A DNA stretch of 17,233 nucleotides from Phycisphaerales bacterium (GTDB lineage: Bacteria > Planctomycetota > Phycisphaerae > Phycisphaerales > SM1A02), in contig VERO01000016.1 in NCBI GenBank assembly GCA_018882625.1, positions 1 through 17,233 of the forward strand. The letters run 5' to 3'. The notes beneath the pieces are model-generated. The model had not been told where the DNA came from. It was given only the letters and a program-made list of their open reading frames with translations, and made no database searches. Shown here in pieces: positions 7,876-15,597 of this stretch (position 1 is its first letter; each line of letters begins with the position of its first letter). Position numbers and translations under genes: made by a program.

Positions 7876-8190
7876 ATGCCGAGCGAGCCTCCAGCGAGTT
7901 CCCAGGAGTTCCTTGCCGAGCTGCTTCGTCGCGGGCCGCTCCGCGCCGCTGAGTTCGACCAGCTCCCGCGCGACATCCGGTGGGCCATTGAGGTCGAGTG
8001 GATTCGCGCCTGGCTGGCTGGGCGCAGCGCCGAGGAGGTGGCTTCGGAGCTCTCCCGGGAGGAAGTGCTCGATAGCGCACGCCAGCGCGCTCTCGACCGG
8101 AGCGCGATGCTTGGCTTCGGGAAGTCCCTGCTGCAGCGCGACCGGCACGCGCCCCCTCCCGAAGGAGACCCATGCTCCGGCACCGGCTAA
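7876..8190 (+). CDS. Hypothetical small protein (104 aa)
   Basis: A small, charged, probably cytoplasmic protein. The ATG at 7876 is preferred over an upstream in-frame start at 7816 because of an AGGTG sequence about 7 nt before it and because residues before it look non-coding. The central part looks helical and truly coding (AIEVEWIRAWLAGRSAEEVA, then LSREEVLDSARQRALDRSAM). The C-terminus is Pro-rich and disordered-looking. No family is recognised. The gene stands alone, divergent from the exported-protein operon and convergent with the lamin-tail gene, and its TAA is directly followed by a terminator-like hairpin. Confidence 0.55.
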   Translation: MPSEPPASSQEFLAELLRRGPLRAAEFDQLPRDIRWAIEVEWIRAWLAGRSAEEVASELSREEVLDSARQRALDRSAMLGFGKSLLQRDRHAPPPEGDPCSGTG

Positions 8191-8207
8191 GCCGACGAGC
8201 CGTCGGC
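8191..8207. terminator. Terminator-like hairpin between convergent genes
   Basis: A perfect 7-bp inverted repeat, GCCGACG-AGC-CGTCGGC, begins at the base after the TAA of the + strand 104-aa gene and ends 21 bases before the stop of the - strand lamin-tail gene. Its position between convergent stops suits a shared terminator. No T-run follows on either strand, so it would not be a classic intrinsic terminator. Confidence 0.5.
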
Positions 8208-8228
8208 GACAGGCTTCCCGCAACCGGA

Positions 8229-8891
8229 TCAGCGCGGGCGACGGCGGCCCCTCCCAGCGACCGCCAGAAGCGCGAGCGCACCAGGAGCGGGGATGAGCGC
8301 CATCGCCGTGCCGGGCGATGCCACATTCCCGAGCGCGTTCGCGCTTGTGAGGCTCACCTGCGTGCCGATCGATCCGAGAGAGCTCACGATGCCGTTGAAG
8401 GACGGGTCGACGGTTCCGCCGACGGTCCAGCCGTAGAAGAAGCTGTTCCCGGTGGTGGCTGCGCCGAAGGACACGCGGCTGATCTCCGCTCCCGCCCCGG
8501 TAAAGATGATGGCGCCATCACCGCCAGAGCTCAGCCCAAGGCCGCTGCCGCTGTAGAAGCCCACCTGCACGCCGGCAAGACCTCCCCAGAAGCTGCGGAA
8601 GGAGGCGATGTTCGCCCCACCCGCGCTCTCGATGAAGATGACGCTCTCGCCTGCGCTGATGGTCGTGACGCCGTTGAGGGCCTGCGAGGCGCCGAAGTTG
8701 AAGGAGCTGTCATCGAAGCGCCAGCCTGAGATGCTGATCGCGCTCGACCCGAAATTGGTGATCTCGATCCAGTCGTCCGTGCCGCCAGTTCCGCTGGAGC
8801 TCATGGCCTCGGTGACATGGACCTGCGCTGAGGCACACGACGCGAAGGTGACTGTGGAGACCGCCGCAAGGATGCGGGACGAGTGGTTCAT
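8229..8891 (-). CDS. Secreted lamin-tail-domain protein with PEP-CTERM-like tail
   Basis: A 220-residue exported protein. ATG 8891 is chosen because a GGGAG site lies upstream and a signal peptide follows (MNHSSRILAAVSTVTFASC, then ASAQ). Residues ~23-120 match a lamin tail domain (LTD): VHVTEAMSSSGTGGTDDWIE, then ITNFGSSAISISGWRF and a later SAGESVIFIE strand. LTDs in bacterial secreted proteins are Ig-like modules linked to surface or extracellular proteins. The C-terminus has IPAPGALALLAVAG followed by RGRRRPR: a Pro-containing motif, a short hydrophobic helix and an Arg cluster. This is the architecture of PEP-CTERM-type surface sorting tails in planctomycetes. No enzymatic motif is seen. 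It is divergent from the beta-helix gene. Confidence 0.82.
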   Translation of the reverse strand: MNHSSRILAAVSTVTFASCASAQVHVTEAMSSSGTGGTDDWIEITNFGSSAISISGWRFDDSSFNFGASQALNGVTTISAGESVIFIESAGGANIASFRSFWGGLAGVQVGFYSGSGLGLSSGGDGAIIFTGAGAEISRVSFGAATTGNSFFYGWTVGGTVDPSFNGIVSSLGSIGTQVSLTSANALGNVASPGTAMALIPAPGALALLAVAGRGRRRPR

Positions 8892-9231
8892 GATGGGGCT
8901 CCCGTAGGGGTTGGGAGGCGAGGAGGGAACCCAGCGCACAGACATGCCAGGCGACGACTCCCCAATGGACAACGCACTCGCCCAAAGTCACGTGCAGACA
9001 TGGTTAGGGATTTGCAGCGCGGTTCCGCAACCCGCGGATGCGGAGGCCATCCTCCGACGCACTCCAGCCGGGTTCACACATCCTGAACGCAATGCTCGCG
9101 CAAGATGAAACCACGCTTCACGGGAAACGAGGGAATGCGGTCTACGTTTCGGTCAATCAACCAACGGTCGGTTGGCGACTCCATCAGGCATTCCCCTCTT
9201 CCCCCAATTCCACTACCAGAAGGACCACGCA
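8892..9231. promoter_or_regulatory. Divergent intergenic region with two short inverted repeats
   Basis: 340 bases between two divergent genes for secreted proteins, so promoters in both directions are expected here. Two inverted repeats stand out: CGGAGG-CCAT-CCTCCG at 9041-9056 and CCAAC-GGTCG-GTTGG at 9161-9175. The second lies about 56 nt before the beta-helix ATG and could be an operator or a 5' leader hairpin. An AGAAGGA ribosome-binding-like stretch precedes the ATG at 9232. No clear -10/-35 pair is recognised. Confidence 0.4.
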
Positions 9232-10962
9232 ATGCACGTCCAGCTCAAGAACCCGCTGCTCGCCGCCGGCGCGATCATCATGTGCGCCTCCGGCGTCAGC
9301 GCCGCCGAGATCCTTGTCACGCAGAACATCGCGACCTCCACCACGTGGACCGCGAACAACACCTACAACCTTCAGCAGCAGATCTACGTCCTGCCCGGCG
9401 CCACGCTCACGATCGAGCCCGGCACCATCATCGCCAGCACGACGGGGCTCGGCGGTTCGCTCGCCGTGACTCGCGGGGCGCGCATCTTCGCGCGTGGCAC
9501 GCAGGAGAACCCGATCATCTTCACGTCCAAGGCCGACGTGGCAACATGGACCAACGGCAATCCCAAGACCGGCACCTGGCGCGCCGTCTGCAACGAGTGG
9601 GGCAACCTCACGATCATGGGCCGGGCCTACATCAGCGAGAACGCAGTCACCAGCAACTCCGCCACCTTCAGCGCGAACAACGTTGCGGCAATGGAGGGAC
9701 TGGTCGGAAGCTCCGCGAACGACCCTAACGTCATCTACGGCGGCGGCAATGACGACGACGACAGCGGATCGCTCTCCTACGTGTCGTTCCGCTACGGCGG
9801 GCGCGTGATCGGCCTGAACAACGAGCTCAATGGCCTGTCGCTCGGCGGCATCGGGCGCCAGACTGTCATCGACCACATGGAGATCATGAACAACGTCGAT
9901 GACGGCATCGAGATCTGGGGCGGCACCGTCAACCTGCAGAACTTCGCGATCTGGAACATCGGTGACGACAGCCTCGACATCGACCAGGGATGGCGCGGCA
10001 AGGCACAGTTCGGCCTGATCGTTCAGGGCTACTCGGCCAGTGCCCCCCAGGGCTCTGGCGTCGGCGACAACGCGATTGAGATCGACGGCGCCGAGCAGTC
10101 GGACTACCAGCCGGTCACCACCTGCGTGCTCTACAACATGACGGTGATCGGCGACCGTGGCACCACGGGCGCCAATGGCTGCGACCATGGCGTGGCGTAC
10201 CGTGACAACGCACGCGTCCAGATCCGCAACTCCATCTTCATGGACCTCGGCGAGCGCCTGGTGGCGATCGACAACGTGGACGGAGACGGTGGCGCCGGCT
10301 ACGGCCACAACGGCACGCTGAGCTGGGCCGCGACGTGGACGACGCCGTACAGCACCTTCTCGACGGTCAACGCGCCCACGAACCCGGCCCTCTTCTACCG
10401 CGCTCAGGTGGATGGCTTCCTGAACGAGATCAAGGACTCGGTGTTCTTCAACAACACGTTCAGCTCGGCCTACACCGAGGCTGACGCGCGCGGCGTGCGC
10501 GCCGCCGGCAACAGCAACGTGACGGCGACCGCAAGCCCAATCGTGTCGCTGACGCGTGGCGCGACGGTTTCTCCGACGACCACGCTCCGCATCAGCCCGG
10601 TGACCGGGATCGATCCCCGCGCGGCGAACGATGCCGTGACGTCGGTGGGCTCCGCCCCGAATGACGGGTTCTTCGTGCAGGCCAACTACCGCGGGGCATT
10701 CAGCCCGCAGAGCCACTGGCTGTGCAGCTGGACCGCGGCTGACGCCTACGGATTCGTCACGGCGCCCGCGGGGTCGTGCGCCGTCGGTACGGCGTGCCCT
10801 GCCGACATCAACGGCAGCGGTGCAGTGGACGGCAGCGACCTCACGCAGCTCCTCGCGGCGTGGGGCTCGAGCAATGCCCCCGCCGCGGACGTCAACGATG
10901 ACAACACCGTCGATGGACTCGACCTGGCCGCGGTTCTGGCTGGCTGGGGTCCGTGCAACTGA
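9232..10962 (+). CDS. Secreted right-handed beta-helix protein with C-terminal dockerin-like repeats
   Basis: A 576-residue exported protein from ATG 9232, with an AAGGA-type site upstream and a signal peptide ending near ASGVSA. The body (about 30-510) is rich in short strand repeats: LPGATLTIEPGTIIAS, GARIFARGTQENPIIFTSK, then GIGRQTVIDHMEIMNN, DDGIEIWGGTVNLQNF and GDDSLDIDQGWRG. This resembles the large family of secreted beta-helix proteins often encoded near TonB receptors in Bacteroidetes and Proteobacteria. Residues 522-576 hold two dockerin-type Ca-binding loops, DINGSGAVDGSDL and DVNDDNTVDGLDL, each followed by a helix and WG, as is common in planctomycete secreted proteins. It is probably cell-surface or extracellular; it could bind or process a substrate, but no catalytic residues are identifiable. 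Confidence 0.85.
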   Translation: MHVQLKNPLLAAGAIIMCASGVSAAEILVTQNIATSTTWTANNTYNLQQQIYVLPGATLTIEPGTIIASTTGLGGSLAVTRGARIFARGTQENPIIFTSKADVATWTNGNPKTGTWRAVCNEWGNLTIMGRAYISENAVTSNSATFSANNVAAMEGLVGSSANDPNVIYGGGNDDDDSGSLSYVSFRYGGRVIGLNNELNGLSLGGIGRQTVIDHMEIMNNVDDGIEIWGGTVNLQNFAIWNIGDDSLDIDQGWRGKAQFGLIVQGYSASAPQGSGVGDNAIEIDGAEQSDYQPVTTCVLYNMTVIGDRGTTGANGCDHGVAYRDNARVQIRNSIFMDLGERLVAIDNVDGDGGAGYGHNGTLSWAATWTTPYSTFSTVNAPTNPALFYRAQVDGFLNEIKDSVFFNNTFSSAYTEADARGVRAAGNSNVTATASPIVSLTRGATVSPTTTLRISPVTGIDPRAANDAVTSVGSAPNDGFFVQANYRGAFSPQSHWLCSWTAADAYGFVTAPAGSCAVGTACPADINGSGAVDGSDLTQLLAAWGSSNAPAADVNDDNTVDGLDLAAVLAGWGPCN

Positions 10963-10987
10963 GCGCGCCGAGTTTCTGTTCGTGACC

Positions 10988-11035
10988 TCAGGGAGCGCCT
11001 GGCGGCGTGAAGCAGTTCCGCCGGGCGCTCCTTGA
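10988..11035 (+). terminator. Strong 18-bp hairpin after the beta-helix gene
   Basis: An 18-bp stem (left arm 10988-11005, right arm 11018-11035) with a 12-nt loop pairs without mismatch, using two G-U wobbles. It starts 25 nt after the beta-helix stop and is followed by CATTT rather than a long T-run. It may terminate or attenuate the abundant upstream message, or protect its 3' end. It contains the upstream GTG (11007), which argues against that codon being the start of the next gene. Confidence 0.65.
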
Positions 11036-11069
11036 CATTTGCATCCGCCCTGAGCACGATCCGGTCGTC

Positions 11070-12413
11070 ATGGGTCCAGACTCCATCACGCGCATCCTCC
11101 GCGTTCCGCAGTTGCGCACCTTCATGCTGGCGTACGCGCTGCTTGCAGGAGGATGCGACGACCCTGCAACGCCGGCGCGAGAGACGGTGGCGCAGCCGGC
11201 AGCGCCCGTGCCCGGCGGAGAGGATCCGCCGCCCCAATCGCTGCCATTGGCGGCTACCGCTGCTGGCACCGGCGCGACATCTGTGGCCGGTTGGCGACTG
11301 GATCTCCTTGACGAGGCGTTCGCGGTCGCCAGCAGCATCCCGGAGGAGCCGCACCTGCGCGACAGGGCGAAGGCACAGGAGTGGTGCGCGAGTGCGGCGC
11401 TTACGCTCGACCAGGTCGATCGCGCCCTCCAGTATGCGGAGCGCATGAGCACGTGGCGGCAGGCCACCATGCTTGCCGACATCGCGGGCTGGCATGCGGA
11501 GCGGGGGGACACCGCCCAGATGGAGCAGCTCGCCGAACGGGCGCTATCGCTGGCGCCGACGGCGCGCGACTGGCAGCAGGAGAGGATCCGCGTTCATGCG
11601 GCTCGCGCATACGCGAAGGCCGGTCGCGATGCCCGAGCGGCGGCGCTCGCTTCGGGTGTTGGCGAGGCAGAGAGGGGTAAGGTCGAGGCCGTGGTTGCCG
11701 GACGGGGTGGTCCTGCCTCGGATGCGCGGACGCTTCCGGCACCGGTCTTCACCGCCCAGATGGACCAGGTCGACGAGTGGATCATGACCCTCAACTTCGA
11801 CCTGACGCGCAATGCCGCGGAAGTGTGCATTGCGCTCTACCGCGGATGCCAGGACAACCCGGAGCGGTGCGCACGCGTCGAGCGTTCCATCACGGCCGCG
11901 AACGGCAAGCTGCCGCCGGATATCCGCATCGCCAATCTCCTCGCGCTCGCGGAGATTGCGGAGAGCGCTGGGCACAGGGACCGGGCTGTGCCGATGGTCG
12001 AGGCCGCCGAGGCCGTGCTCAACTCCGGCACGTGGATGCCGGAGGACGAGATCGTCCAGATCGCCGCGATCGCCCTCGGCAAGCATGCCATTGGACGGTC
12101 CGATGAGGCGCGCACAGACCTGGCCCAGGCCCTCGCGGCGTTCGACGAGAGGCGCGACTCGATCATCGACATCTACCGAGCAGCGCCCCTCAGGGCAGTC
12201 GCGGTGACGCAGGCCAGGATGGGACAGGCAAAGGAGGCCCTGCAGACGTTCAGGCGCGCAGTGGAGGAGGGCACTGGCAACCCCAACGCCCGCCCGCGCG
12301 CCGAGGACCTGGCAGAGACGTGCGTGGCCATGTCCGTAAGCGGGGTTGACCCGGGCGATGAGGGCCGACGGCGGATCCGGCAGATTCGCGAGGGCCTGAA
12401 GGATCCGTGGTGA
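11070..12413 (+). CDS. TPR-like lipoprotein
   Basis: About 447 residues from ATG 11070. An in-frame GTG at 11007 is rejected because it sits in the loop of a strong hairpin. The N-terminus carries a lipoprotein-type signal (MLAYALLAGGC) followed by a Pro/Ala-rich linker. The rest is helical, with repeated Ala-rich helix pairs resembling tetratricopeptide repeats, for example DQVDRALQYAERMSTWRQAT, AGWHAERGDTAQMEQLAERA, HAARAYAKAGRDARAAALAS and VTQARMGQAKEALQTFRRAV. TPRs serve protein-protein contacts. Its place between a surface beta-helix protein and a TonB receptor suggests an envelope scaffold or accessory subunit. The name of the exact family is not recognised. Confidence 0.72.
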   Translation: MGPDSITRILRVPQLRTFMLAYALLAGGCDDPATPARETVAQPAAPVPGGEDPPPQSLPLAATAAGTGATSVAGWRLDLLDEAFAVASSIPEEPHLRDRAKAQEWCASAALTLDQVDRALQYAERMSTWRQATMLADIAGWHAERGDTAQMEQLAERALSLAPTARDWQQERIRVHAARAYAKAGRDARAAALASGVGEAERGKVEAVVAGRGGPASDARTLPAPVFTAQMDQVDEWIMTLNFDLTRNAAEVCIALYRGCQDNPERCARVERSITAANGKLPPDIRIANLLALAEIAESAGHRDRAVPMVEAAEAVLNSGTWMPEDEIVQIAAIALGKHAIGRSDEARTDLAQALAAFDERRDSIIDIYRAAPLRAVAVTQARMGQAKEALQTFRRAVEEGTGNPNARPRAEDLAETCVAMSVSGVDPGDEGRRRIRQIREGLKDPW

Positions 12414-12440
12414 CGCCTTCCGGCGCCTTCACGTTTCCTT
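12410..12440 (+). terminator. Weak possible terminator after the TPR-like gene
   Basis: GTGACGCC-TTCC-GGCG-(CCT)-TCAC can fold into an 8-bp stem with a 3-nt bulge, followed by the T-rich GTTTCCTT. It overlaps the TGA stop of the TPR-like gene. The bulge makes this uncertain. Confidence 0.25.
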
Positions 12441-12573
12441 GACGATTCGCTCACAATCAGATCACGCGTTGTGAACTCAGGTTCACAGTCGCAGACCTAC
12501 TTTCCGTGCCTCGCGTCGAGGGCACGCCGCAGTGCGTGCCGGTTGTCCCGCCCTGCCCTATCGCGTTGTGCGC
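12439..12573 (+). promoter_or_regulatory. Likely promoter/leader of the TonB receptor gene, with operator-like palindrome
   Basis: A TTGACG (-35-like) at 12439-12444 precedes a perfect inverted repeat TGTGAAC-TCAG-GTTCACA at 12470-12487, the most symmetrical site in the window outside hairpins. A second inverted repeat, GGCACGC-CGCAGT-GCGTGCC at 12521-12540, lies 33 nt before the ATG and could form a leader hairpin. No good -10 box is seen. The first repeat suits a dimeric regulator; which one is unknown. Confidence 0.4.
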
Positions 12574-15500
12574 ATGATCATGCCGTCACATGTCTGGACT
12601 GCGTCCGGAATCGCGCTTGTGGCGGCGTCCGGAGCATTTGCCCAGGACGCAGGCACGCTCCGCGGCGTGATCTCGGATGCGGACTTCGGCGATCCGCTCT
12701 CGAAGGCCTCCATCACCGTGGTCGAGACTGGCGCGAAGGTCCAGACGAACGAACAGGGGAACTTCTCCGTCAGCCTGCCTCCCGGCCGCTACACGGTGAT
12801 CGTCGCCAAGGAGGGGTACGTCCGCCAGGTGAAGGCGAACATCACCGTCACCGGAGGCCAGCTTTCGGATCTCGACCTCAAGCTTGTCGCCGAGTACGAG
12901 GACATGGACGAGTTCATCGTCCAGGAGATCGAGCTCGGCACCGCCGAGCAGACGCTCATCGAGCTCAAGTTCGAGACGCCTCAGCTTCTGGATGCCGTGA
13001 GCGCTGAGATCATCTCGCGCGCTGGCGCCAGCGATGCGGCCCAGGCACTGCTGCTCGTGCCCGGCGCCTCGGTGCAGGAGGGCCGCTATGCGGTCATCCG
13101 CGGGCTTCCGGACCGCTATGTGGCCACGCTGCTCAACGGAGTGCGGCTGCCCACTTCAGCCGCGGAACGACGTGCCGTACAGCTCGACCAGTTTCCCACG
13201 GCCATCCTCGAGACCGTGCAGGTCAGCAAGTCGTTCACGCCTGACCAGCAAGGCGACTCCTCCGGTGGCGCCATCAACATCGACCTGAAGGACATCCCCG
13301 AGGAGACGTCGTTCCAGATCCGCGGCCAGGTCGGCGCGAACTCGCAGGTCGTGGGGGCGGGCAGAGACTTCCTGACGTACCGCAACGGCAACCTCAACTA
13401 CTGGGGCAACAACCAGGGCACCGACATCCCGACCAGCCTGATCGGCCAGTCGTGGACCGGGTACCCCGTCGGCACGACCACCGAGCAGTCGCCATACCTC
13501 GACTACAAGTGGTCGGCATCAGGCGGCGGCAAATGGGAAGTCGCGGACGGCGTGAAGGTGGGCGGCTTCGGCAGCTTCTTCTACGAGAGCGACTACTCCT
13601 ACTTCGACAACGGCGTCTCGGACCAGTGGTGGATCACGCCATCGGAAGGGCTCATCCCGCAGTACGGGCAGGGAGCGCCCGGACTCCTTCAGTTCCAGAC
13701 GAACCTGCTCGATGTCACGGAGGGCGCCAAGAGCGTGCAGTGGGGCACGCTCCTTTCCGGCGGTGTCGAGTCGGATCGCCACAAGATCGGCGGCACCTAT
13801 CTCTACTCGAGGATCGCGGTCAACCAGGCGACCCTCGCGACGAACACGCGGGGCAAGGAGTTCTTCTGCGGACCGGATTTCGACTGGAGCGCCTACGGAT
13901 TCCCGTTCTCGCCGCTTCCGCCCTACGACCCCAACGACCCGAGCAGCGTCGCCAACACCGACCTGCTCCTCGCATCGCCATTCCAGCGGCTCGAGACGCT
14001 GCAGTACACCGAGACATCCACCCAGTCGGTGATCCTCAACGGCAACCACAAGCTCGGTGACGAGGACGGCGAGTTCCTCAAGATTCCGGAGCTCGACTGG
14101 ACCCTCTCCCAGAGCACCGCGACCTACAACCAGCCCGACAAGACGCAGTTCGCGTCAGCATGGCTGCCGCCCTCGGACTTCATCGACCCGACGCTGCCCG
14201 GCATCTGGATCCCCTTCCAGCCGGCAGAGAACATCAACCTCGGCTGGGCACAGCACATCTGGCAGTACATCGAGGAGAAGAGCTCGCAGCTCTCGCTCAA
14301 CCTGAAGGTGCCGTTCGCTGTCGACGAGGACCGGGAGGGATTCGTCAAGACCGGCTTCTTCGGGGACTGGGTCAACCGCACCTTCACCCAGGACACCTTC
14401 AGCAACCGCTTCACGCCAGGCTCGCCCACCGACTACATCGGCGGGTGGGATGACCCGTGGAGCGCCGTGTTCCCGACGGAGAACCACCCGATCTTCGAGT
14501 CGACCTTCGACGTCGACTACAACGGCGACCAGCGCATCATCGCCGGCTACGGGATGGCCGAGTACCCGATCACCAGCGAGCTGAGCGTGATCGGCGGCGT
14601 GCGCGTCGAAAGCACGCAGCTGTCGACCCAGGTCTTCGGCGGTCCCGATGCGGTGTGGTTCCCTCCCGGGGCGCTCGTCCCCGTCGACTTCGCCACCAAC
14701 CCTGACGCCGCGAACGTCAACTACGACGTCCTGAACTTCCTGCCGGCGTTCTCGGTGCAGTACGAGCCGATCGAGCGCCTCGTGTTCAGGGGCTCGTTCA
14801 CCCAGACGATCGCGCGGCAGACATTCCGCGAGATCACCCCGGTCCTGCAGCAGGAGTTCCTCGGCGGACCGATCTTCATCGGCAATCCCGAGCTCGAGAT
14901 CGCGAATCTCGACAACTACGACGTGCGTGTCGACTGGACGCCGTACGACAACTGGCTGCTGTCGGGCTCGTTCTTCTACAAGAGCCTCACGAACACGATC
15001 GAGTACTCGCAGTTCGAGGCACCGGCGGGGTTCGTGTACACGGGACCCGTCAACTACCCGGAGGGCCACCTCTACGGGGTGGAGCTCGAGGCTCGGGTTG
15101 ACGCCAAGGCGATCGAGGAGAGCCTGAAGGGCCTTCAGGTGGGCGCGAACCTCACGCTGATCGAGTCCGAGGTGACGATCCCCGACAACGAGCAGGCGCT
15201 GTTCCAGACGATCGGATTCCCCCTGAGCACGCGCGACATGACCGGCGCGCCGTCCTACCTCGCGAACGTCAATGTCACGTACGAGTACGAGGAGACCGGC
15301 ACGCAGGCCGGCATCTTCTACACCCTGACCGGCACCACGCTCGAGACGGGCGCGGGCATCGACACGAACAACTTCGTGCCCAGCCTCTACGCACTTCCGT
15401 ACGGCACGCTCAACTTCACGGTGCAGCAGCGCATCGGGGAGTACCTGCGGCTCACCTTCCAGGCGAAGAACCTCCTCAATCCCGAGATCCAGACCGCGTA

Positions 15501-15594
15501 CCAGGGTGCGTACGTCGACGGCAGCATCGTGAGCACCTCATTCACGGCCGGCATCGACTTCTCGATCGGCCTCAGCTTCCAGATGGACTTCTGA
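12574..15594 (+). CDS. TonB-dependent outer-membrane receptor
   Basis: About 1006 residues from ATG 12574 (a second ATG at 12580 is equally possible; the GTG at 12532 lies in an inverted repeat and would spoil the signal peptide). In order: signal peptide ~1-24 ending AFAQ; CarboxypepD_reg-like Ig domain ~25-105 (GVISDADFGDPLSKASITVV, GRYTVIVAKEGYV); a TonB-box-like DEFIVQEIEL at 112-121; a plug domain ~130-240 with AVIRGLPDRYVATLLNGVRL and SSGGAINIDL; and a beta-barrel to the C-terminus, which ends in the aromatic-terminated strand FSIGLSFQMDF. It imports a large or scarce substrate using energy from TonB-ExbBD. The substrate is not deducible. DUF3450 starts 3 nt downstream, so the two are certainly linked in transcription. 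Confidence 0.92.
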   Translation: MIMPSHVWTASGIALVAASGAFAQDAGTLRGVISDADFGDPLSKASITVVETGAKVQTNEQGNFSVSLPPGRYTVIVAKEGYVRQVKANITVTGGQLSDLDLKLVAEYEDMDEFIVQEIELGTAEQTLIELKFETPQLLDAVSAEIISRAGASDAAQALLLVPGASVQEGRYAVIRGLPDRYVATLLNGVRLPTSAAERRAVQLDQFPTAILETVQVSKSFTPDQQGDSSGGAINIDLKDIPEETSFQIRGQVGANSQVVGAGRDFLTYRNGNLNYWGNNQGTDIPTSLIGQSWTGYPVGTTTEQSPYLDYKWSASGGGKWEVADGVKVGGFGSFFYESDYSYFDNGVSDQWWITPSEGLIPQYGQGAPGLLQFQTNLLDVTEGAKSVQWGTLLSGGVESDRHKIGGTYLYSRIAVNQATLATNTRGKEFFCGPDFDWSAYGFPFSPLPPYDPNDPSSVANTDLLLASPFQRLETLQYTETSTQSVILNGNHKLGDEDGEFLKIPELDWTLSQSTATYNQPDKTQFASAWLPPSDFIDPTLPGIWIPFQPAENINLGWAQHIWQYIEEKSSQLSLNLKVPFAVDEDREGFVKTGFFGDWVNRTFTQDTFSNRFTPGSPTDYIGGWDDPWSAVFPTENHPIFESTFDVDYNGDQRIIAGYGMAEYPITSELSVIGGVRVESTQLSTQVFGGPDAVWFPPGALVPVDFATNPDAANVNYDVLNFLPAFSVQYEPIERLVFRGSFTQTIARQTFREITPVLQQEFLGGPIFIGNPELEIANLDNYDVRVDWTPYDNWLLSGSFFYKSLTNTIEYSQFEAPAGFVYTGPVNYPEGHLYGVELEARVDAKAIEESLKGLQVGANLTLIESEVTIPDNEQALFQTIGFPLSTRDMTGAPSYLANVNVTYEYEETGTQAGIFYTLTGTTLETGAGIDTNNFVPSLYALPYGTLNFTVQQRIGEYLRLTFQAKNLLNPEIQTAYQGAYVDGSIVSTSFTAGIDFSIGLSFQMDF

Positions 15595-15597
15595 ACC

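Noticed and set aside
7547..8326. A 259-codon - strand frame across the 7537-7875 gap and the 104-aa gene
   Set aside because: Arg- and Ser-rich throughout, with no ribosome-binding site or domain. The + strand 104-aa frame has the better coding character.
9184..10716. A 510-codon open frame on the - strand
   Set aside because: It is antisense to the beta-helix/dockerin gene; Val/Ala/Arg/His-rich with no motifs.
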